Shown here: piece by piece, positions 10,365-19,133 of the stretch
Layout of the letters: each line of letters opens with the position of its first letter
How positions within the stretch are numbered: the first letter of the stretch is position 1
Origin: Flavobacterium lindanitolerans
Lineage (GTDB): Bacteria > Bacteroidota > Bacteroidia > Flavobacteriales > Flavobacteriaceae
Assembly (NCBI RefSeq): GCF_002846575.1
Contig: NZ_PJND01000007.1
Location: 806,001-870,000, forward strand
DNA length: 64,000 bases
Direction of reading: 5' to 3'
The notes under the pieces: generated by a model
What the model saw: the letters and a program-made list of their open reading frames with translations, nothing else
What the model was told of the DNA's origin: nothing
The model's database searches: none
Made by a program: the position numbers and the translations under genes

Positions 10365-11126
10365 ATGAAAACAGCCCTAATTCAAATACCGTTAATTTGG
10401 GAAAACCCAAAAGCCAATCGGAACTATCTCGAAGAAAAAATCAACTCCATCAAGGAAGCAGATTTGATTGTTCTTCCTGAAATGTTTACGACAGGTTTTA
10501 CAATGAATCCCCAGGACGTTGCCGAAACAATACAGGGCGAAACCCTTTTATGGCTGAAACATTTGGCAAAAAGTAAAAATACAGCCATAACAGGAAGCCT
10601 TATCATTGTAGAAAACGGCAATTATTACAACAGGCTCGTTTTTGTCTTTCCGTCAGGAGAAGTGCAATACTACGATAAAAGACATCTCTTTTCTTTGGCC
10701 GGAGAGCAAAAAATCTACACTTCCGGTCAGCAAAAATTAATAGTGGAATATAAAGGCTGGAAAATATGTCCGCTGATTTGTTATGACCTGCGATTTCCGG
10801 TTTTTTCAAGAAACACAGAAAACTATGATTTGCTTATCTATGTTGCAAACTGGCCAAAACCTCGCGTAAATGCCTGGGATATTTTACTCAAAGCCCGTTC
10901 AGTTGAAAATATGTGCTATACCGTTGGAGTTAACAGAGTAGGATGGGACGATAGCAACCATGAATATATTGGCCATTCACAAGCGCTGGATTTTTTAGGA
11001 AATCCGGTACTTGAACCTCAGGAATCAGAAGGTGTTTTTATCGTTGATTTCGATAAAAATCAAATGCTCGAAGTCAGGCAGAAATTAGCCTTTTTGAATG
11101 ACAGAGATTCGTTTGAAATACTGTAA
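10365..11126 (+). CDS. Nitrilase-superfamily omega-amidase (YafV/Nit2-like)
   Basis: 253 residues. Carbon-nitrogen hydrolase with the Glu-Lys-Cys triad: Glu in IVLPEMFTTGF, Lys in YDKRHLFSLAGE and Cys in CPLICYDLRFP. The combination matches the YafV/Nit2 branch, which hydrolyses alpha-ketoglutaramate and alpha-ketosuccinamate as metabolite repair after glutamine transamination. The full length matches the family. It converges with the Ig-like lipoprotein gene with only 2 bp between stop codons. Confidence 0.85.
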   Translation: MKTALIQIPLIWENPKANRNYLEEKINSIKEADLIVLPEMFTTGFTMNPQDVAETIQGETLLWLKHLAKSKNTAITGSLIIVENGNYYNRLVFVFPSGEVQYYDKRHLFSLAGEQKIYTSGQQKLIVEYKGWKICPLICYDLRFPVFSRNTENYDLLIYVANWPKPRVNAWDILLKARSVENMCYTVGVNRVGWDDSNHEYIGHSQALDFLGNPVLEPQESEGVFIVDFDKNQMLEVRQKLAFLNDRDSFEIL

Positions 11127-11128
11127 CG

Positions 11129-12727
11129 TCAATTGCCAAGATTGACCGTTTGGTCTACATCCCAATTGGCCCTGACATCTATTGCTGTTGGATAATAAAC
11201 GACTTCTTCTGCCTGTCGTTTTTCCAGATAATTACCAGTGTCCCAAATCTTGTTTTTGTTTTCATCATAGATTACCCGAAGCGTAAAAAGATTCGGCTGT
11301 AGGGCCATGAAATCAATAATATCATTACCTTCGGAATACTCTGAAGCAATGAGGTCGCCTTTGGAATTGGTGATTTCAACAATAACAGGATAGTGTTTGA
11401 CATTTTGCAGTCGTATACGGAGATTTCCATATTCGGAAATATTCTGGGTCTTCAGGCGGTAAGATAAAGTATCATTCGCTTTTTGCATATAATCAATAAA
11501 GGCACCCGGAAGAGCAGTAATCCTATAGGTTTCCAAGGGTTGTTTTTCGAAGTCAATCTTTACCTCCTGGTTAAAATCATCATATTCGGTAGTAAATGGA
11601 ACGGCTATCGTGTCTTTATTTACTAAGGTAATCTTAGATTTGTCAATAGTAGCCAATGGCATACTGGAAGTAATGGTAAAACGGTCGCGGAAATGCAGTG
11701 TGCTGGTCTGCGAAGCCTGGAAGCTAAGCGTGTCCTTCTTCTGATTTTTTATTTTTACAGTAAACTCTTTGCTGAATTTTTCCTTGTCAATTTTAAGAAG
11801 CAGTGAATCTGTTTTTACAGGATTAAACCACACTTGCAGCGAGTCTTTTTTAGGAAATTTAGTAACTTTTACCGGAAGATTTTCAGTGTTGTTTTTTAAG
11901 GTAACAGTGGCGTTTTTACCATCTCCTACATAAGGAATGACAATTTTATTGCCGGAAGCCTGATAAGGTTTAGTGGCCTTAAAAGGAAGGATTTCTTTAA
12001 ACAATTCCATTTCATACAAAGTGTCGTTTGGAATAGTCACAAATTCTTTATGGAAAGCAATCTTATCCGTATTTGGGTTGAATTTGAAATTGTTGTTCTG
12101 GTCTTTCAGGGCAACCAACAAATATTTACCTTCTTTTAGATTTTCGAGCTTAAATGTTTTAAGGCTGTCCAGAGTGTTTGTCACATATCTTGGATTTTCC
12201 TTATAAATAATCGAATCTGTAAAAGTCTCGTTTACCTCATATAGCATTACGGACACAAAATTATCTACGTTTTTGCTATAAGCGTCTTTTATAAAGCCTG
12301 ATATGGAAAGCGAATCAATAGCATCTCCCGTAGAAAATACATACTTAAATTGCTGGTAGGGATTTCCCTCATTATTATCCTGAATACTGCTTCCAAAGTT
12401 AAAGCTGTAAGTAGTATTGGGCTGGAGCGTATCCTTGATTTTTATGGAAATGTATTTGCTGGCATTGGTTGGTGAAACTATTGGCGGATATTTCATTGGC
12501 GGTGAAATAATCAGCTGCTTGTTAACATCCTTGATTTTAACATATTCGTCAAAAGTAATCCTGATTTCCTGTACGTTGAAATTGGTGCTGAAATTTTTTG
12601 GTACGCTGGAACGCATAACAGGAGGAAGAGTGTCCTTTAAACCGCCGGTAATGCTGCCTCTTTTTGCACAACTTATTACTGACAAGGCCAAAATAATATA
12701 TAAAAACGCAAATCGGATTCTAAACAT
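11129..12727 (-). CDS. Ig-like (SbsA-type) domain lipoprotein
   Basis: 532 residues with a lipoprotein signal (IILALSVISCAKRGSITGG, Cys near residue 20). Right after the lipobox, TLPPVMRSSVPKNFSTNFNVQEIRITFDEYVKI fits the bacterial Ig-like domain Big_5. The remainder is beta-rich repeats with several FNPNTDKI/DENKNKIWDTG-like aspartate-rich turns resembling calcium-binding or dockerin-like loops. This lipoprotein is common in Flavobacteriia; its role is unknown, and it is presumably on the cell envelope. It is upstream-oriented toward comF (gap 68 bp), so both could share a transcript. Confidence 0.7.
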   Translation of the reverse strand: MFRIRFAFLYIILALSVISCAKRGSITGGLKDTLPPVMRSSVPKNFSTNFNVQEIRITFDEYVKIKDVNKQLIISPPMKYPPIVSPTNASKYISIKIKDTLQPNTTYSFNFGSSIQDNNEGNPYQQFKYVFSTGDAIDSLSISGFIKDAYSKNVDNFVSVMLYEVNETFTDSIIYKENPRYVTNTLDSLKTFKLENLKEGKYLLVALKDQNNNFKFNPNTDKIAFHKEFVTIPNDTLYEMELFKEILPFKATKPYQASGNKIVIPYVGDGKNATVTLKNNTENLPVKVTKFPKKDSLQVWFNPVKTDSLLLKIDKEKFSKEFTVKIKNQKKDTLSFQASQTSTLHFRDRFTITSSMPLATIDKSKITLVNKDTIAVPFTTEYDDFNQEVKIDFEKQPLETYRITALPGAFIDYMQKANDTLSYRLKTQNISEYGNLRIRLQNVKHYPVIVEITNSKGDLIASEYSEGNDIIDFMALQPNLFTLRVIYDENKNKIWDTGNYLEKRQAEEVVYYPTAIDVRANWDVDQTVNLGN

Positions 12728-12795
12728 CAGGAAATAATTTATCTACAAAATAACAATTATATTTAGAGCTGACGAAATCTTTGCAAAATTATTTC

Positions 12796-13479
12796 TTAGG
12801 AATGCGTATAGGCCATAGCCACAATACTGATTTTCGCATCCGGAATTTTGAGTAAAGCTTTGGCACAGGCTTCAATAGTAGTTCCGCTCGTGATGACATC
12901 ATCAATCAGTAAGAAGTGTTTGCCCTGATGGATTTCTGAAAACACAACATCAAACAGGTCCTTTTTAATTGTAGTCCGGCCAAAAAAACTTTTTTGGGTT
13001 TGCGTGTCTGAGTAGATGTTCCGGTATAATATTGAGTCGTTGTACGGAACTTTGAGCAGGGATGATAATGCCAGTCCAAATTTCTCAACCTGATTATAAC
13101 CCCGTTTCTTGAGCCGCTTCTTGTGGAGAGGAACCGGAATTATAAAATCTGTGTTTTTAACGATTTCTAAAAATTTCAATTCTTCACCATACCATTTGCC
13201 CAGCATAGTACCAATTTCCTGATGGTTCTGGTATTTGAGATTATGGATGAGCTGTTGAACAATTCCTTTTTTGTGAAAATAAAACATTGCAGCTCCAAAT
13301 TCAATGGGAATTCTGCCGTAAAATTTTTTGATGATTTCGTTTTCCGTTTCAGAATGGTGGTTTGTCAATGGCAGTTCATGACGACAGGAAGTACAGATTA
13401 CAGTTTCGTTTAGCTGCATAAATGTTCCGCAGCCAAGACATACTTGTGGGAAAAAGAGATTGAATAGGCTTTTAAACAT
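12796..13479 (-). CDS. comF: ComF-family phosphoribosyltransferase-like protein
   Basis: 227 residues. The N-terminus has two zinc-ribbon CxxC pairs (CLGCG and CTSCR). The phosphoribosyltransferase fold carries the PRPP-binding motif FLLIDDVITSGTTIEACAKAL near residue 190 and the family signature VPLHKKRLKKRGYNQVEKFG. ComF proteins support DNA uptake in competent bacteria; elsewhere the biochemical role remains unclear. No other competence gene is nearby. Confidence 0.88.
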   Translation of the reverse strand: MFKSLFNLFFPQVCLGCGTFMQLNETVICTSCRHELPLTNHHSETENEIIKKFYGRIPIEFGAAMFYFHKKGIVQQLIHNLKYQNHQEIGTMLGKWYGEELKFLEIVKNTDFIIPVPLHKKRLKKRGYNQVEKFGLALSSLLKVPYNDSILYRNIYSDTQTQKSFFGRTTIKKDLFDVVFSEIHQGKHFLLIDDVITSGTTIEACAKALLKIPDAKISIVAMAYTHS

Positions 13480-13728
13480 GCTGTTTGGTTTGTAAATGGA
13501 CAGCTTAAAAATAAGGAATTTTTTGACAAATTCATTTGTGGTTTTTTAAATTTAAAAACAGAATTAATTATAAGTTTCTGATACGTTGTGTTTTAAGTTT
13601 TATTTAAGAATTGGGAGAAAATGATAATTCAAAAAACGTTCGTTCAACCTGATGGATTCACTTTTGGTCGATTATTTTTTGTGGACAACAGCCGTTCGGT
13701 TAATTTCACCAAAATTTTTCAAAAAACT

Positions 13729-14592
13729 ATGTCTTTTAAGCCAGTATTTTCTTTAATAAATATAACCGCCATTGTTTCTATTTTGACGGTGACCGCTCTT
13801 GCGGTAAAATTATATAGCATAAAAACCGAAAAAGATAATCTGGCCCACACAATAGAACTTGACAGGAAACTGCATAACAATGAGATTAGTGAAATATTGA
13901 TTCGTTATGATGCGGCACTACAGCAAAATGAGCAATTGACAAAAGAATTGGAAGAACTGAAAAATAAAACAGTCCAGACAGATGATTCGGTCAAATCTAA
14001 TTTTAGCCTGCTGAAAGAGAATATTTCGGTACTAACAAAAGAGAAATACACCAAAAGCACGCAGCTGGAAACACTCAATAATATCCTCAGGCTAAAACAG
14101 CTGGATTTCGAAAGCAATAAAAAAGAAATCGAAAAGCTTCATAACAAAATCAGTCAACTGGAATCTGAAATTTTGGCAAGTTCAGAAACGAAGGCAGAAA
14201 AACGAAAGCTCAGGGCTTTGAATGTGAGCGCTGTTGGTGCCAGGACGGTGTCCGAAAAAGTGTTGGAAACCAAAAAGACAAAAAACACAGAGCAGATAAA
14301 AGTATGTTTCACTCTTGAAGACAGCATGGGAATTGAAAAAGGAATCAAAGAGATTTTCATCCAGATTATTAATCCCAAAGCCAATATAGTAAGTAAAAAC
14401 AAAGCCTCAATAGAGATTAAAAACCAGACACTTTTTTACAGTGCCAAAACCAGCGTCAATTATGATAAAGGTGACGTTGACGTTTGCGTTTTTGTTGACG
14501 CAAACAAACAAAATCTCATAAAAGGGAATTACATTGTCAATATATTTTCCGGAGCCCATCTTATAGGAAATACCAGTCTCAATCTTCTTTAA
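13729..14592 (+). CDS. Membrane-anchored coiled-coil protein of unknown function
   Basis: 287 residues from ATG at 13729 (MSFKPVFSLINITAIVSILTVTALAVKLYS); the open frame starts at 13621, but the extra 36 residues look non-coding. One N-terminal transmembrane helix (about 8-28), a long coiled coil rich in Leu/Glu/Lys (about 35-165), then a beta-rich C-terminal domain with VCFTLEDSMGIEKGIKEIFIQIINPKAN. The layout resembles Flavobacteriia envelope proteins of unknown function. It lies 63 bp upstream of glyS, which seems to have its own promoter. Confidence 0.6.
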   Translation: MSFKPVFSLINITAIVSILTVTALAVKLYSIKTEKDNLAHTIELDRKLHNNEISEILIRYDAALQQNEQLTKELEELKNKTVQTDDSVKSNFSLLKENISVLTKEKYTKSTQLETLNNILRLKQLDFESNKKEIEKLHNKISQLESEILASSETKAEKRKLRALNVSAVGARTVSEKVLETKKTKNTEQIKVCFTLEDSMGIEKGIKEIFIQIINPKANIVSKNKASIEIKNQTLFYSAKTSVNYDKGDVDVCVFVDANKQNLIKGNYIVNIFSGAHLIGNTSLNLL

Positions 14593-14643
14593 ACTTTCTG
14601 GTTTAAAAAAACAGCATTTCCCGCGATTTTCATTCTCTTTTTA

Positions 14644-14651
14644 TATTTTTG
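14644..14651 (+). promoter_or_regulatory. -7 element of glyS, giving a near-leaderless mRNA
   Basis: TATTTTTG ends only 4 bp before the glyS ATG. With the usual start a few bases downstream, the mRNA would begin at or next to the start codon. No convincing -33 TTG is visible. Confidence 0.5.
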
Positions 14652-14655
14652 CACT

Positions 14656-16197
14656 ATGGCAAAACAAGACGATTTATTTAAAAATATAGTTTCGCATGCA
14701 AAAGAATACGGATATATTTTTCCGTCAAGCGAAATTTACGATGGATTAAGTGCAGTTTATGATTATGCACAAAACGGTGTTGAACTGAAGAAAAATATCC
14801 GCGAATATTGGTGGAAAGCAATGGTGCAGATGCACGATAACATTGTAGGGATCGATGCGGCTATTTTAATGCATCCAACCACATGGAAAGCATCAGGACA
14901 CGTAGATGCGTTTAATGATCCGTTGATCGATAATAAAGATTCCAAAAAAAGATACCGTGCTGATACTTTGATTGAAGATTATGCGGAAAAAATCAATCAG
15001 AAGGCACAAAAAGAAATAGAAAAAGCCAGAGCCCGCTTTGGTGAAGCTTTTAACGAGCAGGAATTTATCACTACCAATGCCAGAGTTGTAGAATATTTGG
15101 CAAAGAAGAAAGAAATTCTTGAACGTATGGCCCGTTCACTTGAAACAGAAAATCTGGCAGACGTAAAAGCGCTGATAGAAGAACTGGAAATTGCTGATCC
15201 TGAAACCGGTTCTAAAAACTGGACAGATGTTAAGCAGTTCAACCTGATGTTTGGGACAAAGTTGGGTGCATCTGCAGAAAATGCAATGGATTTATACCTA
15301 CGTCCGGAAACAGCCCAGGGAATTTTCGTGAACTTCTTAAATGTGCAGAAATCGGGAAGGATGAAAGTGCCTTTCGGAATTGCGCAAACAGGAAAAGCTT
15401 TCCGAAACGAAATTGTTGCCAGACAGTTCATTTTCAGAATGAGAGAATTTGAACAGATGGAAATGCAGTTTTTTGTGAAGCCGGGTGAAGAAATGAAATG
15501 GTACGAATACTGGAAAACGACACGTTTGAACTGGCACCTGTCTCTGGGTCTTGGCAAAGAAAATTATAGATTCCATGACCATGAAAAATTAGCACATTAT
15601 GCCAATGCTGCAGCTGATATCGAATTTAATTTCCCGTTTGGCTTTAAAGAACTGGAAGGTATCCACTCCAGGACAGACTTTGATTTAAAGGCACACGAAG
15701 AACATTCCGGAAGGAAACTGCAATATTTTGACCCCGAAACCAACCAAAATTATGTTCCTTATGTGGTTGAAACTTCTGTAGGACTTGACAGGATGTTTTT
15801 GGCGGTATTCTCTAATTCGTTAAAAGAAGAAACGTTGGAAGACGGATCAGTAAGAACTGTATTGAGATTACCGGCTGTTTTAGCACCAACCAAAGCAGCA
15901 GTATTGCCTTTAGTTAAAAAAGACGGACTTCCTGAATTGGCACAGGAAATTATTGAAGACCTGAAGTGGGATTTCAATGTAGCCTATGATGAGAAAGATG
16001 CTGTTGGAAGACGCTACAGAAGGCAAGATGCCTTAGGAACACCATTCTGTATTACGATAGACCACCAATCACTTGAAGACAAGACCGTAACTATTCGTCA
16101 TAGAGACTCTATGAAGCAGGACCGTGTAAAAATTTCTGAATTGAAAGATATTATCAATAAAGAAGTTTCGATGAGAACCTGGCTTCAGAAAATATAA
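14656..16197 (+). CDS. glyS: Glycyl-tRNA synthetase (homodimeric class II type)
   Basis: 513 residues. It charges tRNA-Gly with glycine. Class II motifs are visible: LRPETAQGIFVNF, FRNEIVARQFIFRMREFEQMEMQFF and the C-terminal SVGLDRMFLAVF, followed by an anticodon-binding domain (LAPTKAAVLPLV ... YDEKDAVGRRYRRQDALGTPF). This is the single-chain alpha2 form rather than the alpha2beta2 GlyQ/GlyS. Length is typical for Bacteroidota, and it is a single gene with its own terminator. Confidence 0.96.
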   Translation: MAKQDDLFKNIVSHAKEYGYIFPSSEIYDGLSAVYDYAQNGVELKKNIREYWWKAMVQMHDNIVGIDAAILMHPTTWKASGHVDAFNDPLIDNKDSKKRYRADTLIEDYAEKINQKAQKEIEKARARFGEAFNEQEFITTNARVVEYLAKKKEILERMARSLETENLADVKALIEELEIADPETGSKNWTDVKQFNLMFGTKLGASAENAMDLYLRPETAQGIFVNFLNVQKSGRMKVPFGIAQTGKAFRNEIVARQFIFRMREFEQMEMQFFVKPGEEMKWYEYWKTTRLNWHLSLGLGKENYRFHDHEKLAHYANAAADIEFNFPFGFKELEGIHSRTDFDLKAHEEHSGRKLQYFDPETNQNYVPYVVETSVGLDRMFLAVFSNSLKEETLEDGSVRTVLRLPAVLAPTKAAVLPLVKKDGLPELAQEIIEDLKWDFNVAYDEKDAVGRRYRRQDALGTPFCITIDHQSLEDKTVTIRHRDSMKQDRVKISELKDIINKEVSMRTWLQKI

Positions 16198-16212
16198 AGC
16201 AGTTAGTAATAC

Positions 16213-16252
16213 CAAAGTAAAAAGGCACTCTTTAGAGTGCCTTTTTACTTTG
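16213..16252 (+). terminator. Terminator of glyS
   Basis: A perfect 18-bp inverted repeat with a TTTA loop; its arms include AAAAAGGCACTC and GAGTGCCTTTTT. Confidence 0.9.
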
Positions 16253-16344
16253 TGTAAATTTTTATTTTAAAATGATTTTTCCTGTTATAGAAATGTAAAA
16301 AAAAGTATATTTGTTTTTAACTAACTCAAACTATTTAAGGATTT

Positions 16345-17085
16345 ATGAAAAAGAAATTAATTTTAGCTTCTTTATTATTTGCTGTTTTTGCGTCTAGCTG
16401 TTCTGATTCTTCATCGGATGAATTTAATAATGGAAATGCTGGTGCTGCGCAAAAATACCTCAAAACACTTACTGTAACTCCAACAGATGGTTCTGATAGT
16501 CCTAGCAATTTTGTGGTAAATTATGATTCATCCGGAAGAGTGTCAAGTATTACGGATGGGATTCAATCAAATTTTTTCGTTTATCAGAATAATAATCTGG
16601 CAAATATTACCGGAGAAGGAGAGCCTTTCAGAATTAGCGAATTGTATCAGGCTCCTTACCAGGCTTATGAAATAGGAGAAGTCCTTAATTATGATTCAAA
16701 AGGAAACCCAACGGATTTAAGACTTTTTCAAGAAAACGAGTATGATGGTGAAATCGAAGAATTTACAGCAAAAGTAACCTATGATACAGCGCCAAATACT
16801 TTCTTTTATACACTAAAAGCTGCTGGTATTATAGATGTTTTGGATAATGTGGAACTGAATCTAAACATGCAGAGTTTACCGCCGGAAATCGTTAAAGCAA
16901 AATTATTGTTGCCGGTCAACAATCCTATAAAAGTGGTTATTAAAAATGCATCAGGAGCTGTTGTAAGTACAACTCAAACAGATTACGTTTATACTTCAGA
17001 TAAATATCCAACATCGGCAACTATTACAGAAACTTCAGAAGAAGGAGTGTCGATAGTAGCCGTTGCTTATACGTATAAGCAATAA
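16345..17085 (+). CDS. Exported lipoprotein of unknown function
   Basis: 246 residues with a lipoprotein signal (LLFAVFASSCSDSSSDEF, Cys near residue 20). The Ser/Asp stretch after the lipid-carrying cysteine is typical of Bacteroidota surface-exported lipoproteins. The mature part contains YD/RHS-like short motifs (NYDSSGRVSSITDGIQ, LNYDSKGNPTDLRLF), which suggest a beta-stranded surface protein. It is a single gene with its own terminator. I do not recognise a specific family. Confidence 0.65.
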   Translation: MKKKLILASLLFAVFASSCSDSSSDEFNNGNAGAAQKYLKTLTVTPTDGSDSPSNFVVNYDSSGRVSSITDGIQSNFFVYQNNNLANITGEGEPFRISELYQAPYQAYEIGEVLNYDSKGNPTDLRLFQENEYDGEIEEFTAKVTYDTAPNTFFYTLKAAGIIDVLDNVELNLNMQSLPPEIVKAKLLLPVNNPIKVVIKNASGAVVSTTQTDYVYTSDKYPTSATITETSEEGVSIVAVAYTYKQ

Positions 17086-17100
17086 AATTCTTTTAAAAAT

Positions 17101-17140
17101 AATAAAAAGGCTTTTTTAGAAATGAAAAAGCCTTTTTATT
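17101..17140 (+). terminator. Terminator of the 16345-17085 lipoprotein gene
   Basis: A perfect 16-bp inverted repeat (arms with AAAAAGGCTTTTT and AAAAAGCCTTTTT) followed by T-rich sequence. Confidence 0.8.
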
Positions 17141-17494
17141 TTCCTCAATTCTTATTTTACATAATATTTTTGTTTTCGTTGAAAAGAACTTAAATCCGAC
17201 CAATTTTTGGTTTTTTTGATGTCTTTTACTTTTTATATCAACAAAAATTAAGAATGTATTAACAACAATCCTATTTTTGCACCAAATAAATTAAATTAGT
17301 TGGATGTTTTGTGTCATAAAATGATGAAAATGATTCCCTTAAGGGGAGGAATGCCGATTAAAATAGTTAAAATAGCCCCAAAAACTACTATTCCCGCAAG
17401 TCTAAAATTTATTTACGGACTTAATCACGATGCTCTGACAAAATAAGCAGTTATATGCTGCTCTACCAAAAACAAATTTTGTTACAAGCTATTG
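17141..17494 (+). promoter_or_regulatory. Intergenic region upstream of the LytTR gene
   Basis: A -7-like TATTTTTG is at 17272-17279, implying a leader of about 210 nt. The leader holds repeats of AAAATAG (TTAAAATAGTTAAAATAGCC near 17359-17378, with CTACTATT just after) that could be LytTR-type sites. A 41-codon frame (17321-17446) is open but has no support beyond its length. Confidence 0.35.
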
Positions 17495-18304
17495 ATGAGT
17501 TATTCGTACATTATCATTAACGATAATCAAGAGAATGTTTTGAATATCCAGAGCCTTGCTGATGGATTTCAAAACTTTCGTTTGGCTGCATCTGCGAATA
17601 ACTATGACGATGGCTTAAACTGTATTTTAGAACATCAGCCCGAATTGGTTTTTTTGGAAATAGACCCAAAAGACAAAAGCAGTAAGCTTTCACTTTCGCT
17701 TATTAATGAGCTGTATCGCTATCTTAAGGAAATACCAAAAATAGTTGTTACGGCAAAAAATGGTAATCTGGCTTTGGAAGCCATCAAACATGAGGTTTTT
17801 GATTATCTGGTAGCTCCATTTGAGTTGAACGATTTTCGGAAAACAATACTAAAGTTTGAAAAATCAACTCCTTCGACTACTGTCAGTTCTCCTCGGGAGC
17901 CAGAACAGAAGCCTTTTTTTGTAGATAATGACTATCCGGTTAAAAAAGACCCGGAAAAGCTCACAATCTGCATAAAGTCATATGGTGATTATCGCTTTAT
18001 AGATGCGAAAGACATTCAGTATTTCCAGGCCGATAACAATTCTACAGATATCCATCTTAATAATGGTGAGATGATAACTGCCTTTAAGACCTTAAAGCAT
18101 TTTGAAAATGTACTTCCGTCGCAGTTTTACAGGATTCATAATAGTTATATTGTCAATATCAATTACATTTCAAGAATCCACACCGGAAATGCAGTCTGCT
18201 ATATTAAAAATACTACCACAAAACTGCCATTCTCTAAATCCTATAAAGGCAATATCGACCAAATTATAGCCGTAATCTCCAGTTCGGGCTATTTAGAAAT
18301 TTAA
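17495..18304 (+). CDS. LytTR-family transcription regulator with degenerate receiver
   Basis: 269 residues from ATG at 17495, immediately after an alternative TTG. Residues 1-115 have the receiver fold, but the phospho-acceptor position reads VFLEIDP, with Glu instead of Asp (E55 from this start), and the usual switch lysine before Pro-Phe is Ala (DYLVAPF). Residues about 150-260 are a LytTR DNA-binding domain (FIDAKDIQYFQADNNSTDIHL, QFYRIHNSYIVNINYI). No kinase is adjacent; the nearest TPR kinase is 0.8 kb downstream behind a small exported protein gene. It probably acts without canonical phosphorylation, a form of pseudo-receiver. Confidence 0.85.
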   Translation: MSYSYIIINDNQENVLNIQSLADGFQNFRLAASANNYDDGLNCILEHQPELVFLEIDPKDKSSKLSLSLINELYRYLKEIPKIVVTAKNGNLALEAIKHEVFDYLVAPFELNDFRKTILKFEKSTPSTTVSSPREPEQKPFFVDNDYPVKKDPEKLTICIKSYGDYRFIDAKDIQYFQADNNSTDIHLNNGEMITAFKTLKHFENVLPSQFYRIHNSYIVNINYISRIHTGNAVCYIKNTTTKLPFSKSYKGNIDQIIAVISSSGYLEI

Positions 18305-18600
18305 TAAGCTACCCTAAAGTTTTTCTGTTTCTACTATTTTTTTAATTCCTCATTCCCAATATCTTCAGGGAATTAGGTCTGTTTTTCTTGTCTTTTTGCT
18401 ACAAAGATCAAAAAACTTCCAAAAACCATCCATCTACTATCAAAATAGTATCATTCACTAACAAACAGCACCATTCCGCAATACAGACCCGTAAATACTA
18501 TGATAACTCTCAGTTGCACAGTACTTTTACATCGTGAAAATCAAACATCACAAACCCTAATTTCAAGAACAAATCTTACACATAATTCATTAAACCACAA
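18305..18600 (+). promoter_or_regulatory. Regulatory region upstream of the 95-residue protein
   Basis: It contains the perfect palindrome TACTATCAAAATAGTA (18435-18450) and, further down, a possible -7 element TACTTTTA (18532-18539). The palindrome shares CTAT/ATAG words with the leader of the LytTR gene, so this may be a target of that regulator. This is inference. Confidence 0.35.
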
Positions 18601-18888
18601 ATGAAAAACATCATGAAAAAAGCTATTTTAACATTCGGATTATTCTCTTTAGTTGTATTGACTTCTTTTACTACAACTGAAACTAAGACTCAAAGTATGA
18701 TTGCTGAAACTGGAGACACTGGAGGGCAAGGACAGATGGGGAATGGTAACACTACTATAGGAAGTGGAAATAAAAGACTTGACTTTGGAGATGTTAAGAC
18801 AAACAAGACAAAAATTACAGATTCAACATCAGATTATTCAAATAATTTGTCTTTTAATAGCGAAGCTAGAAAGAAATCAGATATCTAA
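18601..18888 (+). CDS. Small exported Gly/Asn-rich protein
   Basis: 95 residues; translation could also start at the second Met (18613). N-terminal signal peptide (AILTFGLFSLVVLTSFTTTET) without a lipobox. The mature part is Gly/Asn/Thr/Ser-rich (TGGQGQMGNGNTTIGSGNKR) and charged at the C-terminus. No family is recognised. It lies between a LytTR regulator and a TPR kinase and ends in a strong terminator, so it is a separate unit. A role as a secreted signal or envelope component is speculative. Confidence 0.6.
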   Translation: MKNIMKKAILTFGLFSLVVLTSFTTTETKTQSMIAETGDTGGQGQMGNGNTTIGSGNKRLDFGDVKTNKTKITDSTSDYSNNLSFNSEARKKSDI

Positions 18889-18910
18889 TAAATTTAGAAA
18901 TACAAAACTT

Positions 18911-18947
18911 AAAAGGCCGACAATTAATTGTCGGCCTTTTTTTATGC
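18911..18947 (+). terminator. Terminator of the 95-residue protein gene
   Basis: A perfect self-complementary 30-mer (arms AAAAGGCCGACAATT and its complement) followed by T residues. Confidence 0.9.
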
Positions 18948-19133
18948 CCATAATGGATTGTTTTTTCAATATTATTTTGAAGAAAGCTTATAATTCTTGA
19001 ATATTCCTAGCTTTGTTAGTCAGTATTAAAAAGCCATTTACTAGAGTTTGAAACTTCATGTATTGCTAATTTATCAAAGGCTTTATTTTTGTGTCAATAG
19101 ATTTACTATTTTTGGGAACAAACTTTTAGACTA

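Noticed and set aside
17321..17446. 41-codon frame in the LytTR leader
   Set aside because: No signal peptide, no recognisable family and no independent support; position in a long leader is not enough.
18476..18493. CCGCA and CCGTA half-sites upstream of the 95-residue protein gene
   Set aside because: They are direct half-sites, not a palindrome, and the spacing to the nearest -7-like element (38 bp) does not match the 22-bp rule.
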